Positions 35,116-47,057 of a DNA stretch of 64,000 nt are shown here, one piece after another. The stretch is taken from assembly GCF_900963305.1 (NCBI RefSeq), contig NC_042518.1:2459548-2523547 (forward strand), read 5' to 3'. A program made the position numbers and the translations under genes. This DNA comes from Echeneis naucrates (Eukaryota; Chordata; Actinopteri; Carangiformes; Echeneidae). The notes below the pieces were generated by a model. It saw only the letters and a program-made list of their open reading frames with translations, was not told the origin of the DNA and did not search any database. Within the stretch, counting starts at the first letter, position 1. Each line of letters opens with the position of its first letter.

Positions 35116-37465
35116 TCATATCCTTGCAGTCTCAAAGCTTTTCAACAAGAGATCTGAAATAGCATTGCGAGTTTGTTTTCCGTCCTCATCCACCTCTTCC
35201 TCCTCCTCCCCCTCTCGGGAAATGGTTTCCTCTTGTTTGACTTCTCCTTGAATCACTTGTCCCAAATCCAGAAACACATTGTGCAACACACAGGCAGTCA
35301 ACACAACCGCTCTGGCTCGACTGTAGTTCCCAATATCCAGATACCTGAGCCTTTGAAATCTGGCCTTCAGGTTGGCCACAACCTGATCCAGGATCTGAAA
35401 ATGCTCCTCCAGCGTTGCATTGAAAAGCTCTTCCCTCTGTCCAAGACTCTCCGTGTATGGAGTTAAAATCTGTGCAGTTAGCGGGTAGCCGGCTCTGGCT
35501 ACGAGGAAGGATCCAGGAGGCATCAGTTTGGGCTGCTGTTTGAGTTTGTCTCTGAGAGCGCTGCCTCTGTCTGTGTCTGAGCCTTTACTGATCCTGCAGT
35601 GCAGCAACTGACCTCTCTGGTTGCACAAAAGCTCGAGGTTTAACCAAGAGTCAGGGTGGGCCTCCTTCTTCATCCTCCTCACCTCAGGCACTTGGCTCTC
35701 CACATCATGCTTTCCTATTGGCAGGCGGATCGGGATCCGGGTCTGTCCCAACACCCCCAGGACTTGGGGGAGACTTTGCCCGTCATCGTCCTGCCACTTC
35801 TCTGGACTGTAAAGTGGGAAAAGAGCATCGGCTGCCTCGTCCTCTGGAGAAGAGAGAAAATGCCATCATTAACAACACCAAACCGATCATCCAACGATTC
35901 AAACCCCTGTAGCCAACCCACCGACGGGCCATCGGATCAGCTTCTCCTCCAGGGAGTTGATGCGCTCACAGAAGGAAAAGAAGATCCTGTGGACGTTTCC
36001 TTTCTCCAGGTGGAAGCGGCGGGACACGGAGCGGTAGCTGATGCGCTCGGAAAGCAGGGTGAGGGACAGCAGGACGGTGTGCGGCAGAGACAAGCGAGCC
36101 CGTCCGGCCATCCGAGCCTGAGATTTGGAGTTCTGAAGAAGATCTGTGATGCGCTGATGACACAAAAAATTATGAAATCAGAGTCAGAATAAGCTTTAAT
36201 GTCACTATGCCAAGGACAATTAAATGTTCTCCTAAATAAAGACAAGTCATGTATATTTAAATATATTTAAAAATGTAATAATAAAATAAACAAGTACTAA
36301 AACAAACCAACCAACCTTTAGACTGTAATATTAGTAAATTTCTTACAGAAAATTCATCTGTTATATGCGTAATCTTAGTGGAAGTGTCTCCTTAAACAGG
36401 ACGAGGTAAGTCGGTTGTGTAAAAATAAAAATAAATGTTATTATTTCACAATTTTTTTAGAAATTCAATACCATTTTTAATCCAAATGTATATTCACTGT
36501 TCAACACCCATCCTCCAGGTGAATCTCACAGGTTCCAAAAAAGTCTCCACTGAATGTGAATAATTCAATATTCAACAAGCGATGATGCTGATGAATGATG
36601 ATGATCTGTCTGATCTGATCTGTTCTGGTCCAGTCCGGTCCGGTCCGTTCTGTTCTGTTCCGATCTGTTCTGTCCTGATCTGATCTGATCTGATCTGATC
36701 TGGTCTGTCCTTTTCTGTCCTGTTCTGGTCTGTTCTGGTCTGTTCTGATCTGTTCTGATCTGTCTGTCCTTTTCTGTCCTGTTCTGGTCTGTTCTGGTCT
36801 GGTCCGGTCTGTCTGTCTGTCTGTTCTGATCTGTTCCGGTCTGTCTGTCCTTTTCTGTCCTTTTCTGTTCTGATCTGTTCTGGTCTGGTCTGGTCTGTCT
36901 GATCTGTCCTGTTCTGATCTGTTCTGTTCTGTCCTGTTCTGGTCTGTCTGTCCTTTTCTGTTCTGTTCTGTTCTATCTGTCCTGGTCCGGTCTGTTCTGG
37001 TCTGGTCTGTTCTGATCTGTTCTGTCCTGTTCTGGTCTGGTCTGTTCTGGTCTGGTCTGTTCTGATCTGTTCTGTCCTGTTCTGGTCTGGTCTGTCTGTC
37101 CTTTTCTGTTCTGTCCTGTTCTGGTCTGTTCTGTGTTGGGGGTCCAGAGGATCATAGTCCACCTTCACTGCCGTCCGGTCCACAGAGTCCAGCTGCTCCA
37201 GGGCCTCCGCAGCCTCCTCTGCAGGGCCACAGGCTGCGGCGTTGGGCCCCCGGGGCCCCAGACCGGGCCCCCCCTGCAGCAGCTGGAGGAACACGGCCGG
37301 CTGAGGTCGGTGTTTGAGGCCGGCCAGCAGCTCGGCCTCCAGGATCTCCTCCACCGCCTGATCCAGCCGCTGCTCCAGCTCCCCGGCGGACAGAGGCTGC
37401 CACTCCCGCTCCACCGCCTCCAGCACGGCTCTCCCGGCGGACACAACGAACTCCCCGACGTCCAT
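35116..37465 (-). CDS. HARBI1-like protein derived from Harbinger transposase
   Basis: Three exons on the minus strand, 37163-37465, 35922-36153 and 35116-35843, join in phase to about 420 aa (HARBI1 is 349). Exon 1 is an extra N-terminal part of about 100 aa, rich in Glu, Ala and Leu. Exon 2 holds the helix-turn-helix typical of the family (YRSVSRRFHLEKGNVHRIF). Exon 3 is the DDE_Tnp_4-like core ending in an acidic tail. Aligned from memory to human HARBI1, the three catalytic positions appear changed: VCDARG reads LCNQRG, LLGDSSF reads LVARAGY, and VIEKTF reads ILDQVV. So this looks like a retained host protein without nuclease activity, perhaps a DNA- or Myb-partner binding factor. The open frame has no internal stops across the core, which argues against a dead transposon. 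The exon 1 donor (AAG then GTGGAC) is the weakest border. Confidence 0.75.
36175..36235 (-). repeat. Fragment of a LINE/SINE 3' tail
   Basis: 'cagagtcagaataagcttta' followed by 'atgtcactatgccaaggaca' resembles the reverse complement of the common fish retroposon tail 'GGCCAATAAAGCTGATTCTG'. It sits in intron 1 of the HARBI1-like gene. It is only a short fragment, so the family (probably L2-like) is uncertain. Confidence 0.4.
36600..37135 (+). repeat. Variable (CTGTTCTGATCTGTTCTGG)-type minisatellite
   Basis: About 535 bases built from shuffled words CTGTTCTG, GATCTG, GTCTG, GTCCG and CTTTTCTGTC. The minus strand consists of AC/AG-rich words with almost no T, so it lacks stop codons and leaves a long false open frame reading Asp-Gln-Asn-Arg-Thr repeats. 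It begins about 28 bases inside intron 1 of the HARBI1-like gene and may affect splicing there. Confidence 0.9.
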
Positions 37466-37559
37466 CCGAGCCGGCGGTCGAAGCTCCGTGATCCGGCTCA
37501 GACCGGAACACGGACTGGAAGTCCTGACGGAGCGCTAAGCTAACCGGCAAGCTAACGCA

Positions 37560-39750
37560 TGGTGCGTTTAATTCCGTCGGAATAATAAGACCCAGTGATG
37601 CGTTTAGGAACCTTCAGCAATTACGAGGTTTATTTGCATTAAAATCAGCAGCATTTTATCTTTATTTTAAGATAAACTAAGATTTTATGTTTAGTTTATA
37701 ACAGAACTGACGGTACATGATTTGATGAAGTCAGTTTATCTTTACAGCTGGGCTCTGCCTTTTGGTGAAAACCTGCTTCACTCTTTTTAATCACATTTTA
37801 TATATACATATATAAATATTATATACACATTCATATCACATTTTATGAACCGAGTAAACAAACAACAAATAACCCAAAAAGTTACTGTTCACATCTTTCC
37901 ACATTTACTTTCTAGTTATGAATCTGCATTTTTAAAATGTTTATTAATGTGATGTGATTTTTCAGAATGTGCGCAGACCTGAATTAATTAGTTAATATAT
38001 AAAGTTGGTTTGAATGTGATTTTCAGTAAGATTTTACAGCGACTACAGTGAAAGACTATAAAAATTTAAAATTATAAGATCCAATAGATTATGGTTATTT
38101 CCAATAGAACCTTTTATTGTCATTGTACACACACAACGGATTACAATGACTAATAGTTCAAATAACTATTACTAATTTGTTTCCAGTAGAACTGAAAAGA
38201 TTTCCAATCAGAATCCAATAGGAATCCCAAAATTTAAGACCTTACAAACCTAAAGATCTGTACTCTCTAACAGTTAAGTATGTTTTTTTAAAAATGAAAT
38301 ACAAATCAAAGATTGTAATCCTGTGCACAAAATGATACTTTACTACAGGCTACACAATCATACAAAAACAACAGAGAGCACAAGGGTGAAAAACAGTTGC
38401 TTTAATGTTAAATCAGTTACAAGTGCAACTTTGATCATGTTCCACTGTTTAACAGCTGCAATTTGCAAGCGCCTTTTGTTTTGCTGTTTCATTCAAAACC
38501 CCCCAAGTCAGAATAGTCTGTCCTGTGGAAACTTTTGTTTTTAATGATAGCCACTTAGATCATGACATGTCATTTTAATACACTTGAATTTGATGATTTG
38601 TTGTGCAGAAGAAGAGTTTATTTTTATTCCTCCATAGGAAAACAATGCATGTTAAGGTATTAATGGTGTAACACAATGCAGGTTGCAGCATGAAGTAAAA
38701 CTTAATGGGCAGGGATTCTGGTGACAATGGAGGGCCAAGTGTGCAGCCCACTATTCACAGACACAGTTCCATAACTCATTACACCAACTTCCTGTTCAAC
38801 TTAAATTGCTTTGTGTTTACTATTAACAATCGGGCCTGATGATTTACGTCAGCAAGATCTCACCAGCATCTCAATGATTTCCTTCGGCTCCAATCAAACA
38901 TTGGGGAGTGAAGTTGGTTAGTTCCCACCTTTGTTAGAATATAAATTAATCAATAATCACTGTTTTTGCTCTTTGTGACTCATTTTCATCACCAGGCCTG
39001 GGCCAGCATTGTAGAAACCCACAACAGAGTGCACTCAGTCTCAGTAAGTCCTGTGAGCAGCTACAGAATGAGAACTACTGAGAGATAAAGTACCAGGAAA
39101 TATTTGGTTCATCTCTTTGCCAGCAAGTGAATCTTCCTTTTATTTCAGATTCATATTGTTCAGAAGTTTTTTTTTTGTTTGTTTGTTTTTTTTAAATACA
39201 GAGAAGAACTTAGAAATTCACAAACTCCTAGCTATTGTTGCAACACATATCTGAAGACCAAAAACATGTTAAGTCCTAGTAATAGTTTAATAAAGAAACA
39301 CAAAAATAAAAGCCTAAAAATGTCACACCTTATCAACTCCCACGTTTAAGCCAGCAAAATAAAAAACACAAGTAAGACTGCATTAGCCTCACCTCAAATA
39401 AAGACTACAATTCATTAAATACGAGGTACAATTCTTCATGTTCAGCCTTTACCAATCCCATGGATGACTGACAGTGTCATGACAAGTCCATCAGGTATCT
39501 CTGAAGGGTCTTGTGTGAAAGTATCAATTTAGCATGCGTTCTCCGATTTCAGAACATATGAACCCCTTTGAAGCGGCCCTCGACATTTACAATAAGAGGA
39601 CTCTGTGTTTGTAATTGTTTACGCCCAGCTGAAGATAAGTGAGCTGAAACTCACTCACTGAGGCATCACTTTCCAAAATTCAGCCCATCCCTCCCCCTGT
39701 GCGTCCACCCTCAGACCCCCTGTGCGTCCCTCTCCTTTTCCCGCCCCCAC
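37560..39750. other. Intergenic and elob 3' flank, no gene seen
   Basis: AT-rich DNA lacking credible coding exons. 'ccttttattgtcattgtaca' with 'acaacgga' at 38111-38143 resembles the end of a fish retroposon but is too short to classify. The right part is probably the elob 3'UTR. Confidence 0.5.
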
Positions 39751-39752
39751 CC

Positions 39753-41945
39753 TCACTGTACGGCCTGCTCATTGGCTGTGCTGCCCGAGTCCTGGGGCTT
39801 CATGACGTCAGGGAGCTCTGGAGGAGTGGAGAAGGGCTCAATCCTCAGCTGCTCAAATGAATCATCTGGGCAGAAAGACACGGGAAGTTATGACAGCGAA
39901 AGGAGAGACACACACACAAGACAGAAAGTAAATCAGAGCTGCTGAAACTGTGGCCTGAAATAAAAGGAGAATCAACACAAAAAGGAAACTAGTTTGATCA
40001 AAAGGGTCAACTACTCACCGCCCAGACGGAAAGCTAATCCCACCGTGGCTGGAGCCTGAGGTCGAGCTGTTTGATTTGTGAAGCCACAATTGCCAAGAGT
40101 TTGACTGTCGATAAGCAACACATCATCCTGGTGAAGAAAATTAACAAAGCCAGTCGTTCACTCACCACATTTACGAGGTTCGCAGTACAAAGTGAACTCA
40201 TTATCAGTGTGTACCTTTCAGAAATCATGTTCACGGCGCCTGAAGAGATTTCGGAGAGTTGCTTGTTATGAAGACAAATGTTTGTTCTAACACACACAGT
40301 GTATTCACTGAAGTTGTTTTTTTTTTTTTAAAGCCCTCTAAAGTGTTAAGAAGATTCCAGTGAGAAGAAGTTCAAGCTTTGCATTCAGCTTCACTATATG
40401 TGTGTCACGTGATACGTTTATGGATATCCCTCTATCATGGCATTTGGCATTTTGAATTGGTTGCCCTGGTTACCATCGGCCGCCGATAGGTTGACGTCTT
40501 TATTTTGTCTTTGTGCTGACTTCTAGTCACATTCAGTGAGCCAATCTGTGACAAAATGCATTATGATACAAACTTCAGCAATAATTTAAGATAATTCGTT
40601 TGGGGAAGTAATGACAATCGTGTAAGTAATTGATCCTATCTAACAAATCATTAAAATCTGTACTTCCAGAAGGTTTACAGGCTGAAACAGCCCAGTAAAC
40701 TGAGACGATTCCTCCATGACGCTCCGGGTAATTTAATTCACCTTATAGAGCCTCTGGTCTTCAGGTGGCCTCTTTAAAATGCCTTCCACGATGTGCTTAA
40801 GTTCGTAGACTGTGGTGGACTCTTTGGCATCAGTGAAGATGGTCGTCTTGTGACGTCGGATCATTAGAAACACATCCTGAGGAGAGATCAAGTGACACAG
40901 GAGAGAGTGGAAATGAGATACTGACTCGTTCAGGGAAAGAAAAAGAACAACCAACTTCATAGTTGACCTTGTAAATGTTGCTTTGTCATATGTGATACTG
41001 GAAACCTCTGGAGCCACAGTTCCCTAAAACCACTCATTCACCGGGGTTTAACTACATTATGTCAAAGGCAGAAAAAGCACCGAGATACAGTGTGTAAGAT
41101 GATCTCCCTTTTAGTTTGTCCAACACTCACAAATGATTTCTACCTAAATCTGCCATCAACACACAGAAGTTTCACCATTTAGTCCAACACACCTGTTATC
41201 AAATGACATGGATGCATTCAAGCTTTGAGAGTACAAAGACACAGCATTGATGCAGCCGGAGTTTCAGGCTGGATTAATAACATTAAGGCCACTCAGAGAA
41301 AACACACAGCTCTGTTTTCATGGACTTCACCGAGCAGCAGCTGCTAGCTAGCGTCACGCCAAGGTAGCTTAGCTGTCCGTGGCAGCTAGCCAGGAAAACT
41401 AGGAACGCTCAGCCAACTGTTAGCTCCTTTCAGTCAGTAAGGTCCGGAAAACATCCCCCGTCCTCCCCGAGTTACCAAGCATTTTAAAATGTAACTTAAC
41501 CAGCAGATGATTTTAACCTCAGTTGTTGCTCGGACCAAAACGTTAGCCGGGCTGACAACTTGAGCTAACTAGCTTGCACACGGCAAGCTTTCATTAGCTT
41601 TTCTTAAAAAAAAGGGGGAAAAAATACAAAGCTTGTTGACTAAACTGACACTTTTCCAAACTAATTCTAAATTTACGCGCCCCACTTCGCTTCTTCTTCT
41701 TTTTCAATCTAAACTTGTCCTCATTGAGCCATCTTGAGCAGTTTATTAGCACCATCCAGGCTGTGTTGACGCTGGAAGCTAACTCGAGTTAGCATCGGTT
41801 AGCTAAACAAAGACGGAGGACTCCGCTCAGCTGAGCGATCCGACTTCTAATCCCCGAACCGGGATTTAATCCGATCCATGTGAAGGTGGCCCGGTCCGCA
41901 GGCCGGTACCGGACGAGCCGAGTCTGCTTTTTCCTCACTCACCAT
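39753..41945 (-). CDS. elob: Elongin B
   Basis: Four coding exons on the minus strand: 41943-41945 (the ATG alone), 40742-40876, 40019-40127 and 39753-39865, giving 119 aa (human is 118). The ubiquitin-like N-terminal domain reads [20 protein letters not shown] and [11 protein letters not shown], followed by [20 protein letters not shown] and the acidic tail ending ANEQAVQ. Elongin B binds Elongin C to form the adaptor of VHL- and SOCS-box CUL2/CUL5 ubiquitin ligases, and with Elongin A it stimulates RNA polymerase II elongation. The first coding exon holds only the start codon, directly followed by GTGAGT. A GC-rich promoter lies upstream at 41880-42110. Confidence 0.95.
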
Positions 41946-42110
41946 TTCCTGCGTTTGGCTGAGCTCCGTAAATTAAAAAAAAAAAAAAAACAAAACCGCC
42001 TCCACCGCACAGCGACAGCAGTGAGATCACAGAGCGGCCCAGCTGCGGCTCCGCGCCCGGCCGGAAGGGGTCGCTGCTCGGCTACACCGGCCCCGACCGG
42101 CCGCTGATGC
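41880..42110 (-). promoter_or_regulatory. elob CpG-rich promoter and 5'UTR
   Basis: GC- and CpG-dense DNA around and upstream of the elob start codon, including an A run of about 17 at 41974-41990. It ends sharply at an AT-rich (AAT)n tract. Confidence 0.55.
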
Positions 42111-42123
42111 GGAACATAATTAT

Positions 42124-42126
42124 TTT

Positions 42127-42158
<32 letters not shown>
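42124..42158 (+). repeat. (AAT)n microsatellite
   Basis: About ten AAT units in tandem just upstream of the elob promoter. Confidence 0.85.
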
Positions 42159-42339
42159 GAACAAATAAGGTCAAATAAAGTCTGTAAAAAATGACAAATG
42201 TTAAGAAGTTTAAGTTTTAAAAATATATATTTATTATATGTTCTATATGTTGATAGTTTTTAATGTCTGACAGCAGCCAGCAGACATTCATGTTAATAAT
42301 ATAGTTTTTAAAGGAACATACAGATATAAATTTACATAC

Positions 42340-42460
42340 TCACTCATCCTTGACTTTTCTTCTTGTTGTCTATTGTATTTGTATGTAAGTACTTGGAGTC
42401 AAGTTCGTTGTGTGTGTGTGTGAACATATCTGGCCAACAAAGCTGATTCTGATTCTATTT
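42340..42460 (+). repeat. 3' end of an L2-like LINE or derived SINE
   Basis: 'tattgtatttgtatgtaagt' followed by a TG run, then 'ggccaacaaagctgattctg' and 'attct', matches the well-known fish retroposon tail that ends in AATAAAGCTGATTCTGATTCT. Only the tail is present, as expected for a 5'-truncated insertion. The family was assigned from memory. Confidence 0.55.
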
Positions 42461-43515
42461 GTAAATCTGGAAATGGTGGATAGTCTGTTATTTTTATTTT
42501 TTATAAACTTTGGCATAAATCATCTTTTTTTGTTCTTGTGTATATGGTTCTGATACACTTTCACTTAAAAATTACTCTGATGTTGGTATGACATGAAGGA
42601 TTTTCTTTTTTTAAACCAAACTAAACTTAAAACTCTACCATGAGTCAACTTATATTAAATCACAAACTTTCTTCAGACACATTTGTTTTACCACAGATGT
42701 TTGTGTAATCCAGTGACGTGTGACAGTTACGAATACACAACGAAACTGGGCCTGAGAGAGATGACAATCATCCAAAATGTTTTTGGGATGCTCACATGCT
42801 TTCATTCATTTTAAGAAAAATGCAGTCCATCCAGTTTTCTTGCACAAAATACACAATGAGTTCATGTTCCCTCATTGTGGTTATCCTTACAGAGAGACAC
42901 ACAATGCCTTCCTCAAAAGCATTGTGTTCTTTGTGGAGCTTTATTCCTCCTTTAATTTGGATCAAAGCACTTTGAACCAAAGAGAAGTGAACTAAGCTGA
43001 GCTTCAGTAACTCTCATCGTGGCCTCATCTGCCTCTTCAGTGAAACAAACAGCTGCGCGTCTTTCCACTGTGAGTGTTCTTATGTTCTGGCTTTATCTCG
43101 TCCACAAACCAGCTGTGACCACAACGAGTTTGACAGGTGAAGACACGTGTGTGTTATCACAAGATGTTTGGGATCATCATTTTATCTCATGATGTTTATG
43201 AGAGACACATGACGCCGGTAAGCATGACTGTCAAACAGGAACAAAGGATAAAAAATGCCTCAAAAATAAATAAAGGAAATCTAACAGTCATCTCCAAAAT
43301 CCACGCAGTCAGCGAAGTCTTCCTGTGTTCCTGCAGTGACACCATGAAGTCAGAGCACTTTTTCCTGACGTAGACAGAATTCTTCTCTGAGGAGCACTGA
43401 TCCCTCTGCGGTTTCTGCTTTCATTGACCTGCAAAATAATAAGATGGAATAAGACACAAGGTTTACTGTGATGGAATTTTATTAACGCATGTTAACTTGC
43501 CTGATGCAGTTCAAC
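42460..43515. other. Intergenic, no gene seen
   Basis: Short open frames (for example 42777-42995) show no domain or splice partner. The stretch next to 43500 is probably the 3'UTR of the THAP-integrase gene. Confidence 0.45.
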
Positions 43516-43518
43516 CAT

Positions 43519-46306
43519 CTATCTGATTACGAAGGCGCTCTCTCGGATCTTGGAGTAATCATACTGTGGAACAAAGACAAGATTAATTTCAGTTTCCAGA
43601 CAAAGACTCAGCAGGTATCAGGATGTTCAGAAGCTTCACTCACATTCAGGCCTCTGGGGGACTGAACAGGCTCCAGCCCTCGACAACACAGCAGTGAAAA
43701 AGGCCTCTCCTTGGTGTTAGAATGCTCTTTAAAGCACAGACTGAAGACCTTGGCAGGCAGGTAGACGTCCCAGTCAGCCGCATGCTCTTGGATTAGATCG
43801 CTTACCATCCTGCAGTTAGAGATTCCAGAATCATTTTGCAGGTGAAGATGATTGTGGTCTCAGTTTTGTCATACAGTCTAAATACACACCTGTCTATCAG
43901 CTGCTGTGTGATCGGATCTGCAGTGCCGGTCTGCTGATGATGGACAACGAGTGCGATGGTGACCTTCAGCTGATCTTTTAGCTCTCTGTTGATCTTAAAT
44001 GAGGTGAGATGAGGACACAATGCTAACGCACTTTGTTGTTCAATCACGTCAATCACATGTACTTGTACACATAATTAGAGATAATGCAGGTCAAAGGCTC
44101 TTCAGCTTCACGTCGCAGCCCCAGAGTCTGTGCTCATGTTTATATTCAGTCTATGTTTGGGACACAGAGTTCAGCTGTCACTCACTTTGTGGACGATGTC
44201 ATGGGGCAGCCTGGACAGGATCCTGAACGGGTATCCAAAGTGGGCGATGATGTCCGTGATGTGTTTCGCCACATCAGAAGGGAGACATGACTGCATCGGT
44301 AACGCCTCCACCCACTTGGAGTAATAATCTGCCACAGTGAGAATGTATTTGTGTCCATTCAGTGTCTGGGGCAGAGGCCCTCTGACGTCAAGACCGAGCC
44401 ACTGCCACGCCTCCTTCACCTGTAGGCACGTGCTCTGATTAAATATCTTCTCATCACACAATTTCACCTGATTGCTATCCAAATCATTGCTTCAAGTTAG
44501 TTAAGATGCTACACTTTCATGTTGACACCCACCTCGATTGTGTTTTCAGGATCTTTACACTCTGACTGTGAAAATTACAGAAGGCAATTTCATTAAAATA
44601 AACCACAGCATTGAGTATGAAAGAGAAAATATTTAAAATGTAAAATCATGTCAATGACTTACAGTGAAATCACCATCTGGAGCCCACTGAATATCCTGTT
44701 AGTACAGATATATATACGAAATCACATGTAATGATACATCTAACAACAAAAGGCACTTTAATTCACCAAGTCATACCATAATTGGCATAATTATTACATG
44801 CGACTTACCTGTGGTACACAATAATCTCCATGAAAGAAGTGAGGAAATGACTCAATCTTCAGAAGCCCTTCATCCACAATAATCCTCCATTTGTCCAACC
44901 TTTTTGAGTCTTTGTCTCTGAGCAGAGAAACAGAAAGTTTGTATCATGGACAGCTGTGTCACACTAATAGGCAGTGTAGCATAGCAACCAGTGGACATGT
45001 TGTCATTATAAGCAGCACTTAGTAGGTATTTACTGATATCTCACTGACATCAGGATCATTAAATAAACAAACTGGAAATTATTTGAAAGTTATAAGGGAT
45101 GTGATGCTAGTCAGGTAGTAACTGTGCGACGGCTAATAAAGTAACATACCCTGCAGCCTCTTGCGCTGTCTGGCTTGTGTCTTTGTTCTGGATGTTTTGC
45201 TTTGCCGGGGCAGGGGAGCTGGTCGGAGACTGAGCTGGACTCGACGGAGAGGTTTTTTCCTGTGGCTGGACCAAGAGATCACAGAAACTGTTTGAAAAAG
45301 GTCCAACATGTTGAATAATATTTATAAGAATTAACTGTTAAATGTCAGCACAGGTCAGGTCTCACCTTGCGTCTCTTACTTCTTGGTTTGGTGGAAGCCT
45401 GCATCAATGAGATAATCACAGATACTCACTTTCATAAGTTATCTCAAACAGATGATTTTTACAAGGGAAGCTAGCCAATTAAAGAGAATCTGAAGACCTG
45501 GAAATTGTCTCATTCCTGGACAAATTTCCAACCACAAAGCAGCTGATTGTTTCATTCTTAAACGGTTCACTTCATACAAACCTTCTTTTTCTGTGCGTCC
45601 TCAGGGGATGAAAATATGGTGGGAACTGCATCTTCTCTGAGTTTCACACATTTGCCTGTCCTGTCGATGTATTGCTCCTCAAAGTGATGAATGCACAGCA
45701 CAGAGAAGCGGGATGGAGTCCAGTCCTTCCACTTCATGTTGACCAGCCATTTTTTAAGTTTTCGGGGATTATAAAGCGGAAACCTGTAATAACACACAAC
45801 TACTTAAACTAAAGCTTGAGTCCCTGATGCCATTTTGTTTATTTCTTACAAATGTTACCCATTTGTTCTCAGCAGCAGTAGGCTTAAATCTGAGTCCATT
45901 TGATAATATCTTTTAAATCAGTCAAAAAGTGACCCTGGTCATCTACCAAAGGAAGGATGAAATAAATTTAACTGCACTGAAAGTTTATTTTAAAATCAAC
46001 AGTTTGGTCCATTTCCATCACTAAAGACAGCAGAAAGTGTCCTCCATCAACACATACGACGAGACTAAATCAAAAGATTTAACTGCATTTTTCTTCAATT
46101 TGTAGGACATAAATCGCTGAGAAGAACTGAAAACACGTTCACGTTGATTTTTGTTGTTAGCTTAACGATTAGCTCACACGTCTGCTAGCTAGCAGCCCCC
46201 CGATTTTAGGTGACAAGGAGTTACTAATTTAGAAAACTTACTTAAAAAACTTCACATCCGAGTCACCGGAGTTCTCACAGTGATATGCACATTTATATCT
46301 TCCCAT
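43519..46306 (-). CDS. THAP zinc-finger protein with integrase-like domain (host fusion gene)
   Basis: A spliced minus-strand gene. Exon 1 (46242-46306) and exon 2 (45582-45783) encode a THAP domain beginning MGRYKCAYHCENSGDSD. It has the C2CH zinc ligands (C6, C10, then C-IHH in SVLCIHHFEE), the conserved Trp in KKWLVNMKW and a terminal AVPTIF. Exons at 45366-45398 (basic, KPRSKRRK) and 45150-45259 (Ser/Pro/Gln-rich) form a linker. Small exons near 44811-44920, 44664-44697 and 44535-44571 follow. The exon near 44187-44420 reads as an integrase core related to Gypsy/GIN integrases (LNGHKYILTVADYYSKWVEA). Further exons near 43888-44000, 43650-43810 and 43519-43565 continue it to the stop. THAP domains bind DNA, so a chromatin or transcription role is plausible. 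The exons join in frame and the gene looks whole, unlike a loose insertion. The 3' exon borders are approximate. GIN1/GIN2-type domesticated integrases are the closest known relatives. Confidence 0.65.
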
Positions 46307-47057
46307 TTTAAAACACAGTTTCGGCCGTTTTACGAACAAAAAACCGGATTTTGTTATCAAGAGTTGCTGGTTGAGCTAGCAACGATACAGTAGACACATC
46401 CGGTTAAAAGTTACAGAATAATAGCGTAAAGTTGAAAACGTCTCTCTTAACGCGTGTGGAAATACTGCAAACATTCTCCATTAAACAACACACAATCAAT
46501 TCATTATTTCAGCATCAAAACATCACAATGAAACCACGTTCAACGACTATTATTGCTCAAATTCTCCAACTCGAGACACCCACTTCCGGTATTTCTACAA
46601 AGAATGTATCCAACTTGACGGAACCAAGTGACTTTCCTTCTTCTTCGTGGTACATTAATTGGTTCGATGTTCATGAGCAGCCCAGTCCTCCAGGAAACAC
46701 AAGAACTAAAGAAGTCTGTAAAACTATTAAAATAATTATAATTATATATATATATGCTCATAAGTATCTGGAGCTCTAAGAGACTTGCAGTTTTAAATAA
46801 TTTATTTTGAAGACATGCTGTTAATTGCACTTATTGTGGATTTTATTTCAATTTCTGATATTTTATAAAATGAGTATATCTCAAAAATGAAAGAAATAAA
46901 CGCAAAATAGATTTTCTGTATTTGAACGAAGTCTTTTTGTCAACAAAAATCCAAATATTCCTGTACAAATAGCTGTATGATATCATCCCTACTGATATTT
47001 AAACACAATGATGAAAAAAAAATCATAAGCATTCTGACGTAAAGAATCAGTATTTGC

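Noticed and set aside
36600-37135. CRISPR-like array
   Set aside because: The units are short, variable and contiguous without unique spacers, in a vertebrate genome; it is a minisatellite.
36572-37465. 297-codon open frame running from HARBI1-like exon 1 through the minisatellite
   Set aside because: Only the part before 37163 looks like normal protein; the rest is stop-free because the repeat lacks T on that strand.
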